Part shown: piece after piece, positions 1 to 11,664 of the stretch
Numbering within the stretch: the stretch's first letter is position 1
Layout: every line of letters starts with the position of its first letter
DNA from: Gnetum montanum
Taxonomy: Eukaryota; Streptophyta; Gnetopsida; Gnetales; Gnetaceae
Reading direction: 5' to 3'
Length of the DNA stretch: 64,000 bases
Assembly: GCA_015680685.1 (NCBI GenBank)
Contig: MNCI01022151.1
Coordinates: forward strand, 188,957 to 252,956
Translations under genes and position numbers: made by a program
The notes under the pieces: model-generated
Databases searched by the model: none
Seen by the model: the letters and a program-made list of their open reading frames with translations, nothing else
What the model was told of the DNA's origin: nothing

Positions 1-840
1 AGACTTTCATTCACTAGCGCTTCTATGGCAAAATTTTAACAGAAATTTCTATCGGGCAACAAGAATAATAAGAGCAATCTAAAAATCCCAAAATTACTTG
101 CCAAGAATGATACTACCTAAACCACTAGCTAAGCAATTTAAACAAAACAAAAAATGAAATGCATAACTCACAGGACCATGACAAAGAGGCTGAAATCTTT
201 ATTCTAGCAAGCCATCTTGCAAACAATCTTCTTTACAAATCTTCCAAGTGTGATGATGATGCTCCTTGATCCTCCTCCCTTCCCCATGATCCTTGAAGCC
301 TATTTATAGGATTCCAAGGTAGGTAGGGAAGTTACAATTTCAAAAATATCTTAAAAAATATCTCACCTAACTTTTCTCCCAAGTAATTGGACAACCAATT
401 AGGAGATTCCTTACCCAACAAGCTAGGTAAGTTACAACAATTTTAGGTGGTTTCAACCACCAAAGAGATAACAATGTTACATTTGACATGTGTCCATGGT
501 AATTACAATTATCAAAATAGAATTTCCAAAATACATAGGAATACAAGCTATAGTGCTCCATACATATTTATCCCTTTGATTTTGCTTCTTCCAATGAGAA
601 GTCAAGTTTTCAAAAAAATATCTCAAATATCTTTCCTAACTTCTCTCTTAAGTGAGGGGGTTATAACTCATTTATTTAATTAGTAAGGAGTTATATATAG
701 AATTAGGAGAAATTAATATTATAATGAATGTAATGTGATATATAAATATTGTAGATGTTTTAAATATGTATTGCAAATATGAGTAGTACGTAATAATGTT
801 TTAAGATTTGGAATTAAAGGCAAGTACCATAGGTGATAAA
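1..840 (-). other. AT-rich region with minus-strand promoter-like TATA
   Basis: No coding region is recognisable. On the minus strand a CCTATAAATAGG motif sits near 298-310, and two related AT-rich stretches containing an AAATATCTC...TAACTT core occur near 350-385 and 618-645. This combination is typical of the U3 and promoter part of an LTR transcribed to the left, out of the window. No LTR ends or primer binding site can be seen, so the LTR assignment is inference only. Confidence 0.3.
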
Positions 841-943
841 AATTAATTTTTGATCAACCGCAGCTCTATTTTGCCAAAATATTTCGTGATACCTGTCTCA
901 TTGTGCCTTTGTGTCTCCCTTGCCTTATTTCATGGACTGGTAT

Positions 944-968
944 GCATCGGCATCGGCATCGGCATCGG
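944..968 (+). repeat. GCATCG hexanucleotide microsatellite
   Basis: About four tandem copies of the hexamer GCATCG occur at the start of the GC-richer island. The run is short and perfect apart from its last unit. Confidence 0.8.
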
Positions 969-1534
969 TATGATTCGAATTGCAGGTTCCAGGCGGATGA
1001 ACTTGTAACTGCCGTTTCTTTAACTGTCTAGAAAACCCAGATCTGTTCCGTGAAGTTGCAGGAGGATTATTTTCTTGGAAACGTGTGGAGCCATGGGAGG
1101 ATTATTTTTGGGAAATCAGTTACAGGGAATGGGAAGTTACGAAAAACCCTGCAACTGCCTGAAATATCCTGTGCAGTGTGCACCGTGCAGTTTGTTGAAA
1201 TCGTGGATGTCCAACCCCAAAAATTGAAATTGTCATGTATAGCGTTGCCCTGTTTTCTGAAAATGATGTCAGTGGTGGTGCCGTCGCATACGAAGACTTT
1301 GTTGTACCTTAACATTGATTTCTTCCCCCAAATCAGAAGGCATAGAATATCCGATAGTAAATTCGGGAATATGGTCAGGAAGTCCGTTATCGTAAATGCT
1401 TGAAACATAACACACCGCCATTGCGCTGGAAGAAAAGGAATTTTTCCTGAAACAATGCACCCTAAACAGAGGGTTTTAATTTCTGTTTGCCCCCCCTAAA
1501 TTGATTTAGGGCCTCCCGCATTTTTTCTTCTCCT

Positions 1535-1603
1535 TTCCTGCGTTTTTCCTGTTTATTTCCCTGCGTTTTTCTGGTTCATTTCCCTGCATTTTTTTTTGTT
1601 TGC
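1535..1603 (+). repeat. Three imperfect copies of a 22-23 bp pyrimidine-rich unit
   Basis: Units starting near 1535, 1557 and 1580 share the core TTCCCTGCGTTTTTC. The tract is nearly all pyrimidine on the plus strand and lies just upstream of the acceptor-like CTCCCGCAG near 1730. Confidence 0.65.
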
Positions 1604-1800
1604 CGATGCTCCACGGCCTGCAATACACATCGGTTCCTTGCGTATGAAGGTTTCAAGCTTTGCTGTTTTTTTATTTTGAATTAATACCCTGCAACGCTGT
1701 CCCCTTTTCCTTCGCTTTCTTCTCCCGCAGGTGGATGGAGATTGACTTACCTTCTCTTTTTCTGTAACTTTAAAACAATGAAGGCGTTGCTGGTTTTGCT

Positions 1801-3620
1801 AATTTTTAATTCTGTCTTGTAAGGGTATATCCGGATTTTGAACAACCGAAATTTGCAACTCGTAATTCTCACAAATCACATACTTTCTTCCTTGCCATAA
1901 TACTAATTTCAAATTTTTTAGGGGACAAATTTGGTACCTTTATCTCAACACCCAACCTTCAACATTAAAGCTGAAATGCTCTTGTGCCTTCACAACCATA
2001 GATTCTTTTTCCATTAAAATATTTCAACTGTTCCATGGAGTGGCCAAATGTGCCAACATTTCTTTTCAAATTTTATAGCAAAGTAGTATCTAATTCCTGT
2101 CAAGAAATCAACAAATGTGTAGCTATTTGATCATCACATATTGTCATGAATGAGAATAAATCAAAATACTTTTTAGTTAACCTATAAAATCATTCAGAAT
2201 TCTAAATTTACATAGATTCAATAGGTAAAATAAACATTCCATGCTAAATTTCCAAATTTATTTTATTATTATTATTATTTTCAAAAAAGAATTACCTATT
2301 TATGAACTAAATTGAACAAGTTAACCTTTCAAAACTCCTAGAAAAATCATGCCTAAAAATTACAAATATTAGTACATTAAGCTTTGTTAACATTTTAAGT
2401 TACATGTTAAATCCAAGGCATCTTTAAGACTGGAAACCCATAGAAACATAGAGAACCCATAGCTCTCCCATGTGTAGCATAAAAGGTCAACATGGACAAG
2501 ACCTAAAGTTAACAATATAAGACACTACACAAATATCATTTTTTATGCATTTTGTGCACACATATGACTTTGTGATGATTTGAAACAACTACAACCTTAC
2601 CATTAAGCTATCAACTTAGTGGTTATATAGTGAGTCTGTCAACTCCAAGGAATGGCAATATTTGTGGGAACATCTAAATTAGTATGTTTTCTATGATGAT
2701 TACATAAGAGACTAACTAGTACCTTTAAGAAGATTTGAAATTCAAATACAAGATATAATCATGACCATAATACTATCGAAAAATATTTTAATTTTCTAGT
2801 ATACAAATTACAAAGATAGTCATCTATTTAGAATTTCCTCAATTCTAGTAGAAGATTCACTTTTTGGCACTTTCACTTGAAGGAAAGTCTTCTTTATCTA
2901 CCTATAAAAAGTTGTAGCTAAAAATCAATGTTATTTCATATGACAATCTAATTGTAGACTTGGCATTGGAAATGTATGGATAGATCTATCATAACTTGGG
3001 CATTGATGCAATGATTGGAGGCCTTCTTGGTTACAAGTAGTAGATTTTGTGCTTTTGGTTTCAACCATGGAAATTTATTAGATCGCAAGGCAAAACATTT
3101 ATGGATCTTAGTCTTAGGCTTATAAGATATAGATAGAATTATTTTTTTCTTAACTTTATTTCATAGTTATTAATATATTAATATTAAATATTACTTTTTA
3201 TTTATGTAGGAGTAGTTAAGTAGTGTCTATTTAATGTTCTGTTATTTGTTATTGTAATAGTAACTACTTTTATGATTACATCTTTAACATGTACTAATTA
3301 GATAACTATCAAATGTTTGAATAAGTGGTTCTTTAGTTATGAAACCACATGCTTATTCCATTGTTTGCATACCTTTATTTTATGCTTTAATAAACTCAAG
3401 TTTTTGTTGATTTTTGATACTATTATTTTGGTCGAGAGGTCACTGACTAGCCCCATCCAAAAGAGTCCTCTTCTGTCATGGTAAAATAATTTTATTGTCA
3501 TAATAATGAAAGGAGTTCTCTTGGTCACATTTTTCTTTCTTGTCTTTTCTTTTCTTTTTGGCTAAACTTTACCATGGTAAATAAATAATTATCATTAATA
3601 TTGGGATAATAGATAAACTT
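1801..3620. other. AT-rich DNA without recognised features
   Basis: No open frame above about 60 codons and no recognisable domain on either strand. The only notable small feature is an ATT trinucleotide run near 2262-2280. Probably old repeat DNA. Confidence 0.5.
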
Positions 3621-3625
3621 TTTCA

Positions 3626-3842
3626 TGGGAATTATTATTTGCAAAAGTCCAACTACTCTGTAACCTAGAGCTTGTCCTTAAAAAATCAATTCTTAATGAA
3701 TCAATTTGATATTTTTTAATTTAAAAAATAAAAAAAATTCTTGGAAATTATTATTTGCAAGAGTCCAACTACTCTATAACTTGGACCTTGTCCTAGGAAA
3801 ATCAATTTGAGATTTTTTAATTTGAAAATATAAAAAATTCTC
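3626..3842 (+). repeat. Tandem duplication, period about 116 bp
   Basis: The segment beginning ATTATTATTTGCAA near 3631 recurs near 3747 with the same order of landmarks: GTCCAACTACTCT, then CTTGTCCT, then AAATCAATTTGA, then a TTTTTTAATTT run. The copies differ by scattered substitutions and small indels, so the duplication is not recent. Confidence 0.75.
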
Positions 3843-4555
3843 TTAGGCCAAATAATATATACATATCATAAATATATAGCTAAACTAGTTATTGATTACC
3901 AACTCAAACACTCATATTTCCTAAAAATAAGTTCAAGATAGAAGTTTTAATAAAAGCATTGCAAGGCATTTTCACTATTATGAGGTATGCTTATGTTTGT
4001 GGCCCTAGAAATAGATCATTTTTGCTTAATTATGTTTTTTATTAGCATCCTTAGAATAGGTGGTGATTACTGTTGCTATCTTAGAAATATGTAGCTTGAG
4101 TTTACAAGTTATCCTAGAAATGGATAACATATCTTTATTAATGCTCCTTATTATTAGTTCTCTTAATCTTTGAAAATAATGATTCTTTGTTCTAGAAATA
4201 AATATATAGAATGGTCAAGGATATAACTGTAATTGTTTCCTACTCATTGGGAGTAGCTAACAATAATTGTTTATCCTCTTTTGACAGCAATCTTTAATGA
4301 TGCAAACTATTTGCTTCAAGATGGTTTTACCAAGCGTAGTTGTTCATGTGCCTTTGAGCAAAATTTATACACATTAATGATTGATTTGGAAAAAAGTAGA
4401 TTAATCACTTTAATACAACAATAATTTTTACAATAATAATAAACCTAATTTGTTGAACCATTTCCAACCTATCATAGGTCCACCCTAGAATTCTGCATCA
4501 TGAGTCTTAACAAAATTTATTATCCACTAGATATTTTTTTCATCCACTACCTAGA
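3843..4555. other. AT-rich DNA left of the pararetrovirus-like fragment
   Basis: On the minus strand this follows the protease-like segment, where a caulimovirid would carry its reverse transcriptase. I looked for a YxDD-type motif and other polymerase blocks in the minus frames and did not find them. Either the polymerase is absent or it is too decayed to read. Confidence 0.35.
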
Positions 4556-4559
4556 AGGA

Positions 4560-6010
4560 AACTTGGATATATATTTTGATTTTTTAAAAAATAATTTTAC
4601 CATTGAGAAATTTAATAAACCTTTTATCTATACTATATGGGCCTAGTATGTCTAACTTGTCTACACCTAGAATCATATCATTTTGCTAGTTCATAATGGA
4701 GACCTCTAATGGGATAACACTATCATGGAATAAAAATAGAATATCTGCATAATATTCAAACATCATTATACTATCATTGAATTTCAAGAAGATACTAGAA
4801 TTTCTATGCAAGAGATCTTTAGAAAGGATTGAAAAATGGGTTGGGCTAGGCTCTGCACTAGAATCAATGATTGCTAAAACACAATCAAGGCTTTAAGCCT
4901 TATATTTTAATTTGTAGATTATATAGATAAGAAGGCTTGTTAAATAAGAGACCATTCCTATCCTAAAAAATGAAGATGCATTTTCATTAGTAGCTTTAAT
5001 TTTGATTTCATACCATTCTTTATTAGCAGCCTATTCAAAAGATTGCAATTCAGCAATTCATTCTATGATCTTTCAATAAAAATTTCTAATTGTTTTGTTC
5101 TTTCTTGTCTGAGTATCATTTCTTACTTGCAACTTTGGATGGGGAGGCTTTGAATTAAAGTATGGCTGTAATATAAATTCTACCCATTCTTCAAAGTCTT
5201 ATGAGGATGTTAACATTTTATCTTCTTCAACTAGATCTACAATAGCCTTTCCTACAATCTTATTGTATCTATCCCTAGCATCAAAATATTTCTTCTAATA
5301 TGATAATTTTTTGGCAACATCATATATTGAGAATTGTTTATAAGATCTTCTTAATTATTCTACTTCTTTTCTGGAAATTTTTAATTACTTATGCATATTA
5401 ATTTTATAAGATTTATCAGAGCTACAAGTACTATAATTGTCAACTTTTATATCAAGTTGATTAATGCATTGAACAATAGTTTGCATATTTGAATCTAAGT
5501 TGAATGTATCTTCTTCAGAAAAATTTTAATATGTAAACAACAACTTTTGGTATCACTTACTATTTCATATTGGGCTTCACTAATATGATGTTTGAAGAAT
5601 TTTTTTTAATCTATCAAACTTTTTCTGTGGGCACCTGGATGTATAATGATTGACATTGAAAATGAAACAAGAAATTTTCCTTTTATTCTTTCTATTACTT
5701 TTAGAAAATATTTTTCTAAAGAATCTTCTATCTAGTTTTTCTCCTCTTGTTATTCTGCACCTTTTACAATAGCAATATGTTTGTTTGATTTCATCCATCC
5801 AAACTACTATGGATGTTCCCAAAAATAGAAAGCTACATCAAAAAATTTATGATTCTTCTTGATAGTTTTCTTGGGATTAAAATATGAACACATGAGTTGA
5901 TGAATATATAATATAAACTGATTAATTTCACCAACGCTCATTTCATCAATACTCATATTTCTACAAGTGAGTTCATGCATATCTCAAAGTGAAAAATTCT
6001 GAAAAAGAAT
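4560..6010 (-). pseudogene. Endogenous pararetrovirus-like fragment (capsid end, zinc knuckle, protease)
   Basis: Minus-strand reading shows the order expected of a plant pararetrovirus (Caulimoviridae) polyprotein. First comes a capsid-like stretch at about 5780-6010. A basic region with a degenerate zinc knuckle follows at 5620-5690; it keeps the spacing, the histidine and the last cysteine, but the second cysteine is phenylalanine. Last is an aspartic-protease-like segment at about 4585-4880, with a D-S-[ST]-A-type active site near 4855-4867 and an ILGVDKLD-like flap-distal motif near 4655-4675. Many stops and frame changes interrupt it and no polymerase domain is visible. The alternative is a Ty3/Gypsy gag-pro remnant. 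The caulimovirid assignment rests on the wording of the protease and capsid segments, not on a search. Confidence 0.45.
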
Positions 6011-7139
6011 AAACATATCTATGCTTTGCAATATTACAAGGCTAATTTGTATGTTGCCTCCCCTACCCTTTCTAGGATAGAAAAAGAGCCACAAAAACAA
6101 GGAAAAAGTTTTGAATGCTTTCCAATTTTAAAGCAACTCCTAGTTGACTTCACCCTTAGTAACACATAATCATCTATTTGGTATTCTCTTTGTAATGCCT
6201 TGTAATAACCCATCTTTCCTTAGGTTCATGTCTTAATCTTTGAAATAGCAATTGTGAGTGTCCTTTGTTATGATGATGAATATAGTTTGGTTGTAATTTG
6301 TAAATTTGTTATGATGATTATATAATATGATGAACTTGAATGGTGTTAACCATGCACTTGTGATTTGTGTGCTTTGGTATGGATTTGTAAATTTAATTAT
6401 GATCTAATGATGGTGTTGGATTTGAGTGTTGTCAATGTGCTTGTGTTCATGATTTTTATGATTTAGTGTTGATCTAGGGATTTATCTAGAATTTGATGAT
6501 GGTAATGAATTTAAGTACTATTGATGTGCTAGTGTTGATGGGTTTAAGTGCTGTTGATATGCTTATGTTGATGGATTTAAGTGTTGATGATGAGCTTGAT
6601 GATTTGTATGATTTGATGCTAACTTGTTGATCTATCTATGATTGCATAATTATGATAAATTTAAGTATTGTTAATATACTCATAACCTATATGTTCAATG
6701 ATATCTCTTTTATGCATTGGCTGAATGATGTATTGGTGATTAGTAGAATAACTTATGATGCTTCATTGTGATTAAATCTAAGCTATGTTGATGTGTACTA
6801 CTATGGATGCATAAACTAAGGATGTAGTGTTTGTTGATTCATCATCTATTAATGCAATGAACGAAAATAATGTTGCATTTTTTGTATGGTTGCTACTATG
6901 TTTTGATTATTTATGTGTTGCATGACCTATGTGCATCAAAATGATTTCTTAAACTAATTATAGTGCTCCTTTGTTAACTCTCTCTATGTGTCTGTATCAG
7001 TGTGGGTATCTCATGCACATGCTTTATTGTATGTTCATGCAAGTTTGACGTCTTCTATCTCTAGCTACTACTATGCGAATGCTAAGTATTCAGCAACTAG
7101 ATTTGAAAAGAAAAGATAAAGAGATTCCTTATGTTATGC
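6011..7139. other. T/G-rich DNA with degenerate tandem repeats
   Basis: No coding region is recognised. The plus strand is poor in C and built from variations on TTAAGTGTTGATGTGCTTGTG. The clearest part is the tandem array annotated at 6410-6605. Confidence 0.5.
6410..6605 (+). repeat. Degenerate tandem repeat of roughly 33 bp
   Basis: Successive units read approximately GGATTTAAGTGCTGTTGAT then GTGCTTGTGTT, seen near 6418, 6507, 6538 and 6572. Units are diverged and spacing is uneven in the first half. Confidence 0.55.
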
Positions 7140-7324
7140 ATCAAGGTTTGAAACATGTATGTTTTTCTTAGTATAAGTGATTCATTTATGATATACATAA
7201 ACACATATTATTGAAAAACTTGACCAATGAATCAAGTGGAGGGAACTTGATATATGAATTAGAAATATTATGTATATCATGGTTATGTTATTTTTAAATG
7301 ATGTTCATATAGAATGTTGTATAG
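7140..7324 (+). repeat. Left part of dispersed repeat R1, copy 1, split by a LINE
   Basis: The segment with AACTTGACC, ATGAATCAAG and AGAAATATTATG...ATATCAT...TTATGTTATT recurs in the same order at about 22545-22640. The matching downstream half of the repeat resumes at about 11665, after the LINE. Copy 2 is continuous, so copy 1 was interrupted by insertion. Confidence 0.65.
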
Positions 7325-9099
7325 TTTTTTTTGGTGAAGCATTAGGTTGTATTAATATTTGAATAGATTATGTACAAGCACATTGGGAGGTGATTACCAC
7401 CACAACAACATGCCCATAGAGGTAATCATCCCCTAGACAAAACCAAGGAAAATATTTTGGGGAAAACCTTCCCATATGGAAATAATGAGAAAGCATAAGA
7501 GAACAGTAGGATCCACAAGGCTGGGGAAAAATAAAAACCACCCCACAAAGACCTTGGAGAACCAAAGAATAGAGAACAAAGCCCCACACTAACGACCCAA
7601 TAGAAAGTCAACCACCCAACAGACCAATGACAAGAGCCTATCAAATTGAGTGATACAACCTAGTACATAGGCATCACACCCTTTCCTAGGAGTGACTCAT
7701 ATTTAGAACAACCCTATGGTATTCAATTGTCACAAAAGTAGTAGCCTCTTGGAATTCCTTATATCTATCTTCACTTTACTATATGTCTTCAGGAACCAGA
7801 GTTCTAGCCTTGTCAGAGGTGAAGCCCAATGATGATGATTTGAATGTAGCAATGTAAAGTAGTAAATGTAGCATTTTGGTTGATACCCATCACAATGTAT
7901 AGACATCTTCTATTCTTGAGTCAGCAATGTGCATTTGACTCATGTGCAACATCATGACTACTCATTTTTTACTCTTTGAGTAGATCCTAAACCTGTTGCT
8001 CCTCTTCCTCTTCATGTATCTTTCTTTTCCACTCATCCCTAGGCAAGTCCTCCCAAATCTACATGTGTAGCCAATGTTCCAACTCATTCCTAATCATGGC
8101 CTCTCTTAGGTCTATTTGCCTCCTCTCCTCCTTAGCTTCTTCTTTATGACATTGAATTTCCTCCATCGCTTCTTATGGTCTTGTTGGTCCCATTTGAGTA
8201 GCTCCACCTCCCACTTGGCATGCTCTTCTCCATGCACCCTTGCTTCTAGCTTAGCCATAATCTTCATGAGGTCATCCTGGAATTTGTCCTACAATTCCCA
8301 ATGCATAGTTTCTTGAGCTTGCAGGATCTATTTTTGCAACTCGGGTAGTTAGTTAACACAAACATGATCCCTTCCCCACTTTCGTTGTGTCTTCCACAAC
8401 ACAAGGGTAGAGGAGTAAGAGGCCCCCTTGATGATAGGTTGGTGTCACTCATAAATAATCGTGAAAGGTGAGGGTCTAACAGGTGCTAGATTAAGTGGCT
8501 ACACTACCCTTTAGAGATTCAAGATAAGCCTAGAGTGTCTCCCCATAGTTTTCTGAAGGGAAGCCAAAAAGAACTTAGGGATGTTTACTTACTGGCCCAA
8601 GTGCATGTAGTGTAAGAACATAAAGTGAGCCCCTTACAACTTCCAGACATTTCTAGACTAAATAAAATATCTATCAATGAGCTTTGTAGCCTCTTGCTAG
8701 AGTAGTAGAAGCATTGACTTCAAGACTTGGCCATTTCTAGTCTTTAATACAAGCCCCTAGAAGAAGGCTTTGCATCTTGCAACCCTTGGTTAGTCAGCGG
8801 TACCACCTCCTTGGCTGCATGCACTCCTAGGTACTTTGCCAAAGTAGATTCCATGAGGTTTATGTGCATCCCATAAAACATAGTGAAATTCCCCTTCCCC
8901 TACTTGTAGAATTTAACATCTATGAAGTCGAGGTCCCCTATCGACAATGGCAGCAAATCACCCCACCTCACCTACATGATCATATCCCACAGTTCCTAGT
9001 TATTTCAAAATCTATCTGCATCAAGTTCATAGGTCAACGTCACCTCATTGTTGTGATAGCCTCCTTCCATAGCCATGTAGCCAAGAGTGTTGTTTGCAC

Positions 9100-10830
9100 T
9101 AGGGGATGAAGTGGCCCTAGGTGGAAAATGTTTTCATTCCTAGCTTTCTAGATGCACTAAAGAATAGTTATGGCAAGTGAATCCCCATGCACTTATAGTG
9201 ATGGAGGAATGGTGGAAATGCACTAAACATCCAAAGAGTAGGGGCACAACAAGAATAGGTGTTGTATCATTTTAGTGTCAACACTACAGAGGGGGTAGCT
9301 ATCAATACTTATTACTCACTATGCCTTCAAGTAGGCATGATCAGGAAACGTGCCTTGTAATAGAAGCTACTAGAAGCATTTAATTTTCTTTGGGAACAAC
9401 CCCTTCCATAGAGTACCCCAACCATGTTCTATTGGATATTTAAATTTGATGATTTTATGTGGTTGGGTCCCTATCATCCCCCATTGGGTTATCTTGTGGA
9501 AATAATTGCAAAGGTTCTATCATATGTATGAGTCCTCGAAGGCCACTATCCAAGGTTAGTACTTGTTAGCAAAAATGTGCACTGATTGCAGCTAGCACTT
9601 GTAATCATGTATGAATCGATTTATAATTCCTATGTACATCATCAACATGATAACTTCAAACCTTAGAACCTCCAAACTCTCCACAATGCTTAGGCTAGGC
9701 CACCTTTTTACAACAAACCATGCACAAGAATTCCCTCCCTTTTCCTTTTGATCATATGAAATTCTATATAATTTGGTTGATGTTGTTGATGAAACCCTTT
9801 GGCAAGGCAGCAATAGAGGCAGCATATCTAATAGTGATCAAAAGGATGAACATGGCCAAAATGATTTTCCATTTTCTTATAAAAAAAACATGTAGTCCCA
9901 TATAGTCAAAAACATGGGCACTACTAGATAAGTCTTGCATTGTACCCTACAAAACCCCAAGCTTCTGACAAGCCCATATTTTACCTAGCCCCTCTGTGTG
10001 GAAGAAGTGTAATGTAGATTTTCCCCAGTTAGGCTCCAACCTTATTTCTTTCACCATTCTTTCCAGAGCCCTGTTGATAGCCAAGGCTTGTGGGACAACT
10101 ACCTAGGTCATAAGAATCATGTCATCAACATAATATTTAGTGATGTAGGTAATCCCCTTATTATTTAACCCTCTAACCTCCTCCACCCAACAATAAAGCT
10201 TCATAGTATCCATAATGATGATAAATAGATAGGGAGAAAGGGGATTACTTTAACGTAGCCCCTTGTTAGGGGAGGAAAACCCCTGGAGCCACCCATGCAA
10301 ATTGAAGGGGTAGGTCCCTATGGCTTAAAGATTAATATAGAGGGCCACATAAGCCTTTCATGAGCATAATGTCCCAAAGAGTATCCCACTAAATGATGTC
10401 ATAGGCCTTTGCAATAGCAAGGAACTTAGCTCTCTATATGGAGTGCATGATTTCTTGAAGAAGTAGGATTTGATCTTGGATATATCTCTCCTTAATAAAG
10501 CCAGCCTGGTGGATGCCAATTAAAGATGACATCAATGGTTGTGGCCATCTGACGAGAATTTGGTGAAGAGTTTCAGAAGCGTATTACACACGTCAGTTGG
10601 TTTGTAGTGAATCAAGATCATCAGGTTTGGAATCTTCAAGATAAGCATAATTCATGAGCAGTTGATCTCATGGTGAACCTATCCCCACTTCAGCATGTGA
10701 TTCAAGGCATCTAAAATATTACTTCCCAAGATATGTAAGAGTTCCTAGAAGAACTTGATAGGCCAGCCATTCGGTCCTGAGGCCTTAGCAGTTTTGAGGA
10801 AAGTCATGGCTTCAGAGAGTTCCAACATGG
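9100..10830 (-). pseudogene. LINE reverse transcriptase plus zf-RVT, copy 1
   Basis: Minus-strand polymerase remnant of the L1-like element at 7325-11660. The finger block GPNGWP lies at about 10762-10779. The block with SNPLSPYLF follows at about 10220-10260, and the catalytic YVDD is intact at about 10120-10131. The C-terminal zinc-binding region (zf-RVT type) with HLFLLCPYS lies near 9226-9300, followed by WKARNENIF, the usual wording after this domain. In an active element this protein would reverse-transcribe its own RNA at a nicked target. Several in-frame stops and at least one frame change make it inactive. Confidence 0.75.
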
Positions 10831-10842
10831 TGATTGGGGAAA

Positions 10843-11647
10843 CTAGATGGTCATTATCCTCCTTTCCAATGCCCTCTTGAACTTAGATGGAGACAGGGGA
10901 GGAACTTCCCTCCATCCAAACCTACATCCAAAACTTCTACATCTCTTAAGTAATGCTATGTGAATCATGCAAGAGGGTTTGCCCTTGAAGAATGTGGTGA
11001 ATCTTTTTGGCTTGATTATTGGGTTTTGTAGTGGCAAAGAAGAAGAGAGTGTTATTGTCCCCCCCTAAGCCATCAAACCCTGGATCTCTCCTTCCAATAC
11101 TACTCCTCTTCCCCAGCTAGTAGTTGCAACTCCATAAGTAAGTTGTGCTCCTCATTCCTTAGGAGTTTGAAAAACAAACAATTGAAGGTCCCCTGTGAGT
11201 AACAAAACCTAAACCTCCCCCATGGCTCATGAGGCCACCACCCAATGCATAATCAAATGTAGCCTTGGCCATGACCCAGAGGGCACAAATTTTCCAATAA
11301 GGCTTAACTCCATAGTGGTTAGTTCATATTGTGATAGCCCCTTTACTTGCAGTCACATCATTTCCCTAAATTGAGATACTAATTCAATGTTCCCATCCCT
11401 AGGGTTTAAGCCAATAGCACTGCCCCCCAGCTAGCTGCTCCCACCTTGTGCCTAGACCTCTAGGGCTACCTCCCCCAAGCCTCATAGGAACACTATTTTC
11501 TCTAGTGCCCTCCTCAATTCTAGCATCTCCAGATCTTCCACCTCCAGGCCTACCATAGCTGACATGCCCTTGATGTGGCCCCTACCCATTCACATCACAT
11601 GCTTCATTCCCTCTATCTTTGTCTTGTTCCTTGCTTCCTCCTATCAT
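10843..11647 (-). pseudogene. LINE ORF1 N-terminus fused by deletion to the pre-RT linker
   Basis: Starting at the minus-strand ATG at 11647 the reading is Gly/Arg/Glu-rich, like the start of plant L1 ORF1. By about 11230-10990 it has the character of the linker between endonuclease and reverse transcriptase (FFFATTK...). No DUF4283-like domain, zinc knuckle or endonuclease is readable in between. An internal deletion is the simplest explanation. Stops are present. Confidence 0.5.
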
Positions 11648-11664
11648 TATGTTTAATTCCTTTG

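Larger units (their letters stand above)
841..1800. other. Unassigned GC-richer, gene-like island
   Basis: This stretch is visibly richer in G and C than the AT-rich DNA on both sides. Overlapping frames of about 60-117 codons are open on both strands between 1050 and 1460, but none matches a family I recognise and none continues. A pyrimidine-rich run at 1680-1730 ends in CTCCCGCAG, which resembles a plant 3' splice site. It could be the 5' end or promoter of a host gene, a decayed gene, or repeat DNA; I cannot tell which. Confidence 0.25.
7325..11660 (-). mobile_element. L1-like LINE, minus strand, decayed
   Basis: Non-LTR retrotransposon lying on the minus strand. Its 3' end at the left has an A8 tail (T8 at 7325-7332) preceded by the usual plant L1 end. 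Reading right to left, a Gly/Arg-rich ORF1-like start lies near 11647, then the linker before the reverse transcriptase, the polymerase blocks, and a C-terminal zinc-binding domain. The endonuclease and most of ORF1 appear to be missing, which explains the length of about 4.3 kb against roughly 6 kb or more for complete plant L1s. Both ends are supported by the interrupted R1 repeat. A clean target-site duplication was not found. Confidence 0.8.

Noticed and set aside
1050-1403. 117-codon open frame, plus strand
   Set aside because: An equally long frame is open on the opposite strand over the same bases and neither resembles a known family.
3530-4555. Reverse transcriptase expected to follow the caulimovirid-like protease
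   Set aside because: No YxDD-like motif or neighbouring polymerase blocks were found in any minus-strand frame.
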